From positions 33,340-60,217 of the forward strand of contig DOUE01000005.1 of NCBI GenBank assembly GCA_003520745.1: a stretch of 26,878 nucleotides of DNA, in the 5' to 3' direction. The notes under the pieces are model-generated. The model saw only the letters and a program-made list of their open reading frames with translations. It was not told where the DNA came from and made no database searches. The position numbers and the translations under genes are program-made. The DNA comes from Erysipelotrichaceae bacterium. GTDB taxonomy: Bacteria > Bacillota_I > Bacilli_A > Erysipelotrichales > Erysipelotrichaceae. Shown here in pieces: positions 21,457 to 26,878 of the stretch; within the stretch, counting starts at the first letter, position 1; each line of letters begins with the position of its first letter.

Positions 21457-22290
21457 TTACTTTCCGTTGCGGCGACGGACGATCAATTTCGTCGACGCCT
21501 GTTTCTTCTTACGCGTCTTCATGCCCATGGCTTTTTTGCCCCACGGGGTCATCGGAGCTTTACGTCCGACAGGGTTTTTCCCTTCGCCCCCGCCGTGCGG
21601 ATGGTCGACCGGGTTCATGACGGCGCCGCGTACGGTCGGACGGACACCCATCCAACGGGTACGGCCGGCTTTACCGACGTTCACCAGGTTATGATCTTCG
21701 TTACCGACTTGACCGACGGTCGCGCGGCAATTGCTCAGGATACGGCGTACTTCGCCGGAAGCCAGACGTACGATGACGTAACGGCCTTCCTGACCAAGGA
21801 TCTGTGCGGAGACACCGGCGGAACGGGCCAACTGGCCGCCCTTGCCGGGTTTCAATTCGACGTTGTGGATGAAGGTACCGTCAGGCATCTTCCCCATTTC
21901 CATCGCGTTGCCGACCTTGATGTCGGCGGAGACTGCGCTGACGAGGACTTGACCGACGGTCAACCCCTTCGGAGCGAGGATATAACGTTTTTCGCCATCG
22001 GCATAATGGAGCAGCGCGATGTTGGCGGAGCGGTTGGGATCGTATTCGATCGTCGCTACTTTCGCCGGAATATTGTCTTTGTCACGTTTGAAGTCGATGA
22101 TGCGGTATTGACGTTTATGTCCACCGCCTTGGTGACGGGTCGTGATCCGCCCGTTGTTATTACGTCCGCCTTGCTTGTTTAAACTTTCAACAAGCGATCG
22201 CTCGGGTTTGCTGACTGTGATTTCGTCAAAGGTCAGCGTAGACATCCCGCGGCGACCCGGCGTCGTCGGATTGTACTTTTTAATTCCCAT
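21457..22290 (-). CDS. rplB: 50S ribosomal protein L2
   Basis: This 277-residue protein is L2, needed for subunit joining and peptidyl transferase activity. MGIKKYNPTTPGRRG, RHQGGGHKRQYRIIDFKRDK and the C-terminal MNPVDHPHGGGEGKNPVGRKAPMTPWGKKAMG, which holds the conserved histidine, are all present. Length is typical. AGGAGG precedes the ATG. The 63-base gap after rplW is the longest inside the block and shows no strong structure. Confidence 0.98.
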   Translation of the reverse strand: MGIKKYNPTTPGRRGMSTLTFDEITVSKPERSLVESLNKQGGRNNNGRITTRHQGGGHKRQYRIIDFKRDKDNIPAKVATIEYDPNRSANIALLHYADGEKRYILAPKGLTVGQVLVSAVSADIKVGNAMEMGKMPDGTFIHNVELKPGKGGQLARSAGVSAQILGQEGRYVIVRLASGEVRRILSNCRATVGQVGNEDHNLVNVGKAGRTRWMGVRPTVRGAVMNPVDHPHGGGEGKNPVGRKAPMTPWGKKAMGMKTRKKKQASTKLIVRRRNGK

Positions 22291-22353
22291 GATTTTCCTC
22301 CTTACGCATGTTTTCCGGAAATCGCGTAATTCTTCCGATATTTGCTTCCTGCT

Positions 22354-22638
22354 CTAGAACAGGTTGATTTTGTGTCCTTCGGCTAACTTCACGACCGCTT
22401 TGCGCACTGCGCTGGTCGTACCGGTGTATTTTCCAACACGTTTGGACTTAGGACGAACATTGAGGATGTTCACCTTTTCGACTTTGACGGCGAAGATGGT
22501 TTCAATGGCTTGACGTACTTCCGTCTTATTGGCACCCTTCTTCACTTCAAACGTCACTTTGTTATCCGTTTCCTGCAACTTCATGGATTTTTCCGTGATG
22601 ATCGGACGGATGATGATATCGCGAGCGTTGTTACTCAT
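22354..22638 (-). CDS. rplW: 50S ribosomal protein L23
   Basis: This 94-residue protein is L23, the tunnel-exit docking site for trigger factor and SRP. RDIIIRPIITEKSMKLQETDNKVTFEVKKGANKTEVRQAIETIF is typical, as is the RVGKYTGTTSAVRKAVVKL loop. I chose the ATG at 22638 (MSNNARD): GGGAGG lies about ten bases upstream and it overlaps the rplD stop by one base (TAATG). The frame's ATG nine bases earlier would have the same site only one to two bases away. Confidence 0.96.
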   Translation of the reverse strand: MSNNARDIIIRPIITEKSMKLQETDNKVTFEVKKGANKTEVRQAIETIFAVKVEKVNILNVRPKSKRVGKYTGTTSAVRKAVVKLAEGHKINLF

Positions 22639-23267
22639 TAGGCCCATACCTCCCCGGTCAATTTGACAGCGGCTTCGGTAAAGACAAGCTTGTCGGCGTT
22701 CATCAAGTCGTATACGTTGATGCCTTCGACGGTCATGAAGAGCGCGTTGGGCAGGTTACGCAGCGAGAGATAGGCGTTTTCCCAATTTTCTTCGGCTGAG
22801 AAGATGTAGAGGGTCTTGCTTGTCAAATTCAAAGCGCTTTGGATTTTTACGAATTCCTTCGTTTTCGGCGTATCGATCTTGAAGGCATCGACGACGACGA
22901 TTTCGTTGGCGGTCGCTTTTTCCGACAAGACCGACTTCAGTGCCAAACGGCGCACTTTACGGTTGATGCGGAAACTGTGGCTACGCGGGGTCGGTCCGAA
23001 GACGATACCGCCGCCTCTCCACTGCGGAGAGCGGATGGAACCGGCACGAGCGCGCCCGGTACCTTTTTGACGGAACGGCTTGCGTCCGCCACCGGCGACT
23101 TCACGTTTGTTTTTGACTTTGTGAGTGCCCTGGCGAAGCGATGCGCGTTGCATCAATACGGTATCGAAGATCGCTTGCGGATTAGGGTCGATCCCAAAGA
23201 CTTCCGCAGCCAATTCAAGTTCATGTAAAGCTTTTCCTTCTTGATTTAAGACTGTGATCGTAGGCAT
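22638..23267 (-). CDS. rplD: 50S ribosomal protein L4
   Basis: This 209-residue protein is L4, which reaches the exit tunnel. The central tunnel loop region is conserved: RQGTHKVKNKREVAGGGRKPFRQKGTGRARAGSIRSPQWRGGGIVFGP. The globular part follows with KVRRLALKSVLSEKA. In E. coli and several other bacteria L4 binds the S10 leader mRNA and represses the operon; the leader before rpsJ here is long enough for such a role, but that is inference. It is three bases after rplC. Confidence 0.97.
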   Translation of the reverse strand: MPTITVLNQEGKALHELELAAEVFGIDPNPQAIFDTVLMQRASLRQGTHKVKNKREVAGGGRKPFRQKGTGRARAGSIRSPQWRGGGIVFGPTPRSHSFRINRKVRRLALKSVLSEKATANEIVVVDAFKIDTPKTKEFVKIQSALNLTSKTLYIFSAEENWENAYLSLRNLPNALFMTVEGINVYDLMNADKLVFTEAAVKLTGEVWA

Positions 23268-23270
23268 GGA

Positions 23271-23957
23271 TTATTCCTCCTTCGCTGCAGCGCGGTTGAC
23301 AAGAACCTTCGCCTTGACGGCCGGCGTGTTCTTCGCTGCGGATTTGATGACAACCAGACCGCGCTTCGGTCCCGGAACGTTTCCTTTGACCAAAATGACG
23401 TTTAAATCGGTGTCGACTTTCATGATTTCCAAATTCTGGTTGGTTGTCGCATATGTACCTTCATGACCGGCCATGATGCGTCCTTTATTGATGATCCCGT
23501 TGTTACGTCCGATCGTCGCCAAGGAACCCGGATGTCTGCGGTTCGGGCCTGAACCGTGGGTCTTGGGTCCCATGCGTTGGTTGTTACGAACGATGGCGCC
23601 TTTGTACCCTCTACCCTTGGAAATACCGCTAACGTCGACGATTTCGCCGGCTGCGAACAAATCCGCGGATACGTTGGCTCCGACTTCGAAGTTGAACATT
23701 TCATTCCCGCGGATTTCGCGGATGCTCTTCTTCGGGGCGGTGTTGGCTTTTGAAGCATGTCCTTGCGCGGCCTTGGTCGAGCGTTGGATCTTCACGTCTT
23801 CATAACCTAACTGAACGGCTTCATAACCGTCGGTTTCGATTGTTTTCTTCTGTAATACGACATTCGGCGAGACTTCGACGACGGTGACCGGAACCAATGT
23901 TCCATCGACCGTGAAGACTTGCGTCATGCCCAGTTTACGTCCTAGAATACCTTTCAT
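23271..23957 (-). CDS. rplC: 50S ribosomal protein L3
   Basis: This 228-residue protein is L3, whose long loop reaches the peptidyl transferase centre. MKGILGRKLGMTQVF, ISKGRGYKGAIVRNNQRMGPKTHGSGPNRRHPGSLA and GHEGTYATTNQNLEIMKVD are diagnostic. It is about 15-20 residues longer than usual because of an Ala/Lys-rich tail after GLVVIKSA. GAGGGAAATC precedes the ATG, 14 bases after rpsJ. Confidence 0.98.
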   Translation of the reverse strand: MKGILGRKLGMTQVFTVDGTLVPVTVVEVSPNVVLQKKTIETDGYEAVQLGYEDVKIQRSTKAAQGHASKANTAPKKSIREIRGNEMFNFEVGANVSADLFAAGEIVDVSGISKGRGYKGAIVRNNQRMGPKTHGSGPNRRHPGSLATIGRNNGIINKGRIMAGHEGTYATTNQNLEIMKVDTDLNVILVKGNVPGPKRGLVVIKSAAKNTPAVKAKVLVNRAAAKEE

Positions 23958-23971
23958 GATTTCCCTCCTCG

Positions 23972-24283
23972 CTAAAGCTTGATTTCGATATCGACGCCGC
24001 TGGGTAACTCGAGACGGCTAAGCGCGTCGATGGTTTCCGCAGTCGGTCCGACGATTTCGATCAAGCGCTTATGCGTTCTGATTTCGAATTGTTCGCGGGA
24101 ATCCTTGTACTTATGAACCGCACGTAAGATGGTAACGACCTGTTTCTCGGTCGGAAGGGGTACCGGTCCGATTACTTTCTTGGCACCGTGGTCATTGGCG
24201 GCCGCGACGATCTTCTGTGTCGCCGTGTCCAATACCCGATGTTCGTAAGCTTTCAGACGGATACGAATGCTGTTTTTCGCCAT
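23972..24283 (-). CDS. rpsJ: 30S ribosomal protein S10
   Basis: This 103-residue protein is S10 (NusE), a 30S head protein that also serves in transcription antitermination with NusB. MAKNSIRIRLKAYEHRVLDTATQKIV, GPVPLPTEKQVVTILRAVHKYKDSREQFE and the end SRLELPSGVDIEIKL are typical. The ATG at 24283 has AGGAGG about nine bases upstream. The frame stays open for 26 codons before it, but that part covers the ribosome binding site and the leader hairpin. It is the first gene of the S10-spc-alpha block. Confidence 0.97.
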   Translation of the reverse strand: MAKNSIRIRLKAYEHRVLDTATQKIVAAANDHGAKKVIGPVPLPTEKQVVTILRAVHKYKDSREQFEIRTHKRLIEIVGPTAETIDALSRLELPSGVDIEIKL

Positions 24284-24305
24284 GGAATGCTTCCTCCTAT
24301 CCATT

Positions 24306-24323
24306 GATCGTCTTGTGACGATC
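24306..24323 (-). promoter_or_regulatory. Leader hairpin just upstream of the rpsJ Shine-Dalgarno
   Basis: GATCGTC, loop ACAA, GACGATC form a perfect 7-bp stem-loop in the roughly 127-base rpsJ leader, ending seven bases before AGGAGG. A second possible helix (CACTGA with TCAGTG, about 24352-24378) lies upstream. A role in L4-type control of the operon is possible but unproven. Confidence 0.45.
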
Positions 24324-24416
24324 CCGCTCGATGCGAATTCCCCGTGCTTCTCACTGACCATGACAACGTTTATCAGTGTGCCGGCAACCTCGCACGTCCA
24401 TGCGGATGCAGAGTAT

Positions 24417-24446
24417 ATTATAGCAAAAAAGTACCTGCGATTGCAA
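24417..24446 (-). promoter_or_regulatory. Promoter of the S10-spc-alpha block
   Basis: A perfect TATAAT (24417-24422) is preceded by TGC, an extended -10. TTGCAA (24441-24446) lies 18 bases upstream. The predicted start point near 24410 gives a leader of about 127 bases. The -35 lies inside the terminator stem of the upstream unit. Confidence 0.8.
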
Positions 24447-24451
24447 GTACT
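24425..24451 (-). terminator. Terminator after the DUF2202 gene, overlapping the rpsJ promoter
   Basis: On the minus strand AGTACTTGC, loop AATC, GCAGGTACT form a 9-bp stem with one T-G pair, then six T (24425-24430). It ends just before the -10 box of the rpsJ promoter. It lies about 80 bases past the DUF2202 stop codon. Confidence 0.85.
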
Positions 24452-24533
24452 TTCTGAGTGTTTATTTCAATGCCCTGTTTATGACGGCAACATGTCGATT
24501 ATACCCTAAATAAAGAGGCTTGTCGAGCGCTTT

Positions 24534-25175
24534 TTACGAGGATCTGCCGTTTGAACGACCGTTTCTTCCGGAATTCCCTTCGACTTGTCGCGCGAACGCT
24601 TCAAGATGGTTATAGGAAGCGTTCATCAATCGTTCGAAAACGTCTTGGACATCTTCCGGCAAGTCTTCTTCTAGGAACCTTTCATACATCGCAATGTTGT
24701 TGACTTCGGCTTGTACACCGATTTCATAGGTTTCTTCCAATGTTTCAGGTAATACGACGAAATCGATCGCGTTGTCATAAGGCAAGCTTAGCTGATAGGC
24801 GGTAAATAACGGCTCCAACATTTCGATGTGGTTGACTTCGGCTTGGATGATGTTGGTGAACGGTCGGATCTGCCCATACTCATCGATGATGGTTTCATAT
24901 TCCTGGCGAGCCAGGTATTCGTCCTGGATCGCCATCGTCAGCATCTCTTCGATCGTATAGGAAGTTTCGTCGTAATCTACGGTGGGTTGCGGATAGGCCG
25001 GGTTGTCCAGCGTATTCGTGGTGGATTGTTGGTATCCTTGGGTGGTGTTCCGGTCGGATCGTCCGTATTCGACTTCATTGGATTGATTCCATGGATTGGC
25101 GATGGCGCATCCCGCCAACCCTGCGATAACGACACCGATCAGCAAGAATCGAGCGATTCTTAATTTGTTTTTCAT
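24534..25175 (-). CDS. DUF2202 ferritin-like lipoprotein
   Basis: This 213-residue protein has a lipoprotein signal (MKNKLRIARFLLIGVVIAGLAGC), with the lipobox LAGC placing the lipidated cysteine at residue 23. A polar Asn/Gln/Thr linker to about residue 70 is followed by a helical ferritin-like domain. That domain has paired E and ExxH-type motifs: AIQDEYLARQEYETI, AEVNHIEMLEPLF, AEVNNIAMYERFL and NHLEAFARQVEG. DUF2202 proteins share this di-iron-type helix bundle, but their function is not settled; metal binding or oxidative-stress protection is inference. It follows the HAD gene by 80 bases; AGGAGA precedes the ATG beside a small hairpin. Confidence 0.85.
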   Translation of the reverse strand: MKNKLRIARFLLIGVVIAGLAGCAIANPWNQSNEVEYGRSDRNTTQGYQQSTTNTLDNPAYPQPTVDYDETSYTIEEMLTMAIQDEYLARQEYETIIDEYGQIRPFTNIIQAEVNHIEMLEPLFTAYQLSLPYDNAIDFVVLPETLEETYEIGVQAEVNNIAMYERFLEEDLPEDVQDVFERLMNASYNHLEAFARQVEGNSGRNGRSNGRSS

Positions 25176-25185
25176 ATTGATCTCC

Positions 25186-25201
25186 TAGACCCTTTGGTCT
25201 A
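25186..25201 (-). promoter_or_regulatory. Hairpin abutting the Shine-Dalgarno of the DUF2202 gene
   Basis: TAGACC, loop AAAG, GGTCTA form a perfect 6-bp stem whose last base is also the first base of the AGGAGA ribosome binding site. It may affect translation of the lipoprotein, or remain from a terminator: there is no T tract, so termination is unlikely. Confidence 0.35.
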
Positions 25202-25255
25202 TGAAGACATCATACGCAAGAAGTGTGACGAAAGTGTTCGCTTCCCGTTTCTTTT

Positions 25256-25915
25256 CTACAACAATTCCAACAAGTCTTCGATCTTGTAGATGCGTTTGAC
25301 CGGCAGGTCGGTTGTCTTGTAGGGATCCGGATGGATCCAGATCGGCGTCATTTTGACGGCGATCGATCCTTCGATGTCGAATTTCAGGCTATCCCCCACG
25401 AAGATCGTTTCCTCTGCACTGACACCCATGAGATCCAACGCTTTCTGGAAAATCCTCGCATCGGGTTTATGGATCCCCTCTTCCCCGCTCACCAACATGA
25501 TTTCCATGTAGGGTTCGCAGCCGAGTTTGGCGATCTTGACCCGTTGCGTCTTGCCGTTCCCGTTGGTGATCATCCCCAGACGGTATTTTTGTTTCAAGGT
25601 CTTCAGGACTTCGATGGCTTTGGGGTAGGGGGTCGTGTACTCTCCCAGATGTTCCCACCAGAGATGGTTGTAATGTTCCCAGGTATTTTCCTTGATGCCG
25701 TATTCTTCGATGTATTGGGAGAAGACGATGTCTTTGGGGGTCGCCCCTTCGTCGTCGAGGACCATCATGCGGTCGACGATGGCTTCGATCTCTTCCTGGG
25801 ATTTCGTGGTAGCGAAATCCGTGTTCACGATATGGTGCATCAGCGCCCGTGCGGCAAGCTGGCGGTCGATCAGGGTGTTGTCCATGTCGAAGAGGATGGT
25901 GGTGATCTGTTTCAT
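25256..25915 (-). CDS. HAD-superfamily hydrolase (YjjG/pyrophosphatase-like)
   Basis: This 219-residue protein carries the four HAD motifs. Motif I is DMDNT (nucleophile D10, acid D12), motif II ITNGNGKT, motif III lysine in HKPDARIF, and motif IV FVGDSLKFDIEGS. An alpha-helical C1 cap lies between motifs I and II, the layout of small-molecule phosphatases such as nucleotidases and phosphoglycolate phosphatase. The substrate is not predictable. The ATG at 25915 is preferred over one five codons earlier because GGAGG lies five bases upstream of it and overlaps the earlier start. It follows tuf and its terminator. Confidence 0.9.
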   Translation of the reverse strand: MKQITTILFDMDNTLIDRQLAARALMHHIVNTDFATTKSQEEIEAIVDRMMVLDDEGATPKDIVFSQYIEEYGIKENTWEHYNHLWWEHLGEYTTPYPKAIEVLKTLKQKYRLGMITNGNGKTQRVKIAKLGCEPYMEIMLVSGEEGIHKPDARIFQKALDLMGVSAEETIFVGDSLKFDIEGSIAVKMTPIWIHPDPYKTTDLPVKRIYKIEDLLELL

Positions 25916-25926
25916 GTGTACCTCCA

Positions 25927-25957
25927 ACAAGAAAGAAAGCCGGATCGCTCCGGCTTT
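25927..25957 (-). terminator. Terminator of tuf
   Basis: On the minus strand AAAGCCGGA, loop GCGA, TCCGGCTTT form a perfect 9-bp stem (25936-25957), followed by a broken T run (CTTTCTT). It starts six bases past the tuf stop. The interrupted T tract may let some transcripts read into the HAD gene. Confidence 0.85.
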
Positions 25958-25963
25958 GAATGA

Positions 25964-26878
25964 CTACTTGATGATTTTGATAACGTTGCCGGCGCCGACA
26001 GTACGTCCACCTTCACGGATGGAGAAGGTCGTCCCTTGTTCAACGGCGATCGGAGCGATCAATTCGACGGTCATGACGACGTTGTCGCCAGGCATGACCA
26101 TTTCAACGCCTTCCGGCAGTTTGATGACGCCGGTGACGTCGGTCGTGCGGAAGTAGAATTGCGGACGGTAGTTCGCAACGAACGGAGTGTGACGTCCGCC
26201 TTCTTCTTTGCTCAATACGTAGACCTGGGCATCGAAGTTGGTGTGCGGCTTAACCGAACCCGGCTTCGCGATGACTTGGCCACGTTCGACTTCTTCACGG
26301 TTGACACCGCGCAGCAATGCGCCGATGTTGTCCCCTGCGGTCGCTTCGTCCAACAGTTTGCGGAACATTTCGATTCCGGTGACGACGGACTTGCGGGTAT
26401 CTCTCAAACCGATGATTTCGACTTCTTCGCCGAGTTTCAACACGCCGCGTTCAACACGGCCCGTCGCGACGGTTCCACGTCCGGTGATGGTGAAGACGTC
26501 TTCGACGCTCATCAAGAACGGCTTGTCGGTTTCACGTTTCGGATTCGGGATGTAGGAGTCGACGGCATCCATCAATTCTTGCAGCTTGGGTTCCCAAGTC
26601 GGGTCGCCTTCGCCGCCTTTCAAAGCGGATCCGCGGATGACCGGAGCGTTGTCGCCATCGAAACCGTTGGCACTCAACAATTCACGGACTTCCATTTCAA
26701 CGAGGTCGATCAATTCTTCATCGTCGACCATGTCGCATTTGTTCAGGAAAACAACCATGTGCGGAACACCGACTTGGTGAGCCAACAAGATGTGTTCGCG
26801 GGTTTGCGGCATCGGTCCGTCGGTCGCAGCGACGACGAGGATCGCACCATCCATCTGGGCGGCGCCGGTGATCATGTT
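25964..26878 (-). CDS. tuf: Elongation factor Tu (N-terminal part outside window)
   Basis: EF-Tu delivers aminoacyl-tRNA to the ribosome. About 304 residues are present. The visible part opens NMITGAAQMDGAILVVAATDGPMPQTREH, which corresponds to the end of the switch II region, so roughly the first 90 residues, with the P-loop, are missing. The GTP-binding NKCDMVDD and GSALKGGEG motifs, domain II (FTITGRGTVATGRVERGV) and domain III (HTPFVANYRPQFYFRTTDVTG) are intact, ending with VGAGNVIKIIK and a TAG stop. It is most likely the last gene of a str operon lying beyond the edge. Confidence 0.98.
   Translation of the reverse strand, partial: NMITGAAQMDGAILVVAATDGPMPQTREHILLAHQVGVPHMVVFLNKCDMVDDEELIDLVEMEVRELLSANGFDGDNAPVIRGSALKGGEGDPTWEPKLQELMDAVDSYIPNPKRETDKPFLMSVEDVFTITGRGTVATGRVERGVLKLGEEVEIIGLRDTRKSVVTGIEMFRKLLDEATAGDNIGALLRGVNREEVERGQVIAKPGSVKPHTNFDAQVYVLSKEEGGRHTPFVANYRPQFYFRTTDVTGVIKLPEGVEMVMPGDNVVMTVELIAPIAVEQGTTFSIREGGRTVGAGNVIKIIK

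Noticed and set aside
21595..22182. Plus-strand open frame of 195 codons opposite rplB
   Set aside because: Antisense of highly conserved L2; GC-rich third positions keep such frames open by chance.
25331..25963. Plus-strand open frame of 210 codons opposite the HAD gene
   Set aside because: The minus strand has all four HAD motifs; the plus frame also runs over the tuf terminator.
1..26878. CRISPR arrays, insertion sequences, integrases or phage genes
   Set aside because: I saw no regularly spaced repeats, transposase or integrase motifs anywhere in the window.

Overview
The window comes from a Gram-positive-type bacterium of the Bacillota/Mollicutes sphere. The S10-spc-alpha ribosomal order, the energy-coupling-factor genes (ecfA1-ecfA2-ecfT) followed by truA, the four-cysteine zinc form of adenylate kinase, the short zinc-type S14 and a lipobox lipoprotein all point there. 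Base composition is moderate rather than very AT-rich. TGA is a normal stop, shown by several ATGA stop/start overlaps, so this is not a TGA=Trp mollicute. I cannot place it more closely; a free-living relative of Acholeplasma/Izemoplasma or an erysipelotrichian-like lineage would fit.

Layout: apart from one short gene at 5133-5486, everything reads on the minus strand, so the biological order runs from high to low coordinates. At 26878-24534 are the 3' part of tuf, a HAD hydrolase and a DUF2202 ferritin-like lipoprotein. A terminator that overlaps the next promoter leads into the S10-spc-alpha block (24283-10064): rpsJ rplC rplD rplW rplB rpsS rplV rpsC rplP rpmC rpsQ rplN rplX rplE rpsN rpsH rplF rplR rpsE rplO secY adk map infA rpmJ rpsM rpsK rpoA rplQ. 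This is canonical except that rpmD (L30) is missing between rpsE and rplO. A strong terminator closes it.

The next operon (9963-5500) holds a membrane-anchored protein of unknown function, ecfA1, ecfA2, ecfT, truA and a PHP-family phosphatase, with the last junctions coupled by ATGA overlaps. After it come the lone plus-strand gene of unknown function and the divergently promoted rplM-rpsI pair. The left end (4130-1) is more accessory: a visibly AT-richer AAA/DUF4143 ATPase flanked by non-coding DNA, a tRNA-Ile/tRNA-Ala pair, a MATE exporter, a tRNA-Asn/tRNA-Glu pair, and the start of a secreted protein that runs off the window.

Most of the window is housekeeping: ribosome assembly, translation initiation, protein export, transcription and vitamin/metal uptake. 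I found no convincing new multi-gene system. The points most worth checking are regulatory: a hairpin that puts the rplM Shine-Dalgarno in its loop, the terminator/promoter overlap and structured leader before rpsJ, several promoters giving very short or no 5' leaders, and the orphan genes at 5133, 9487 and 2285.
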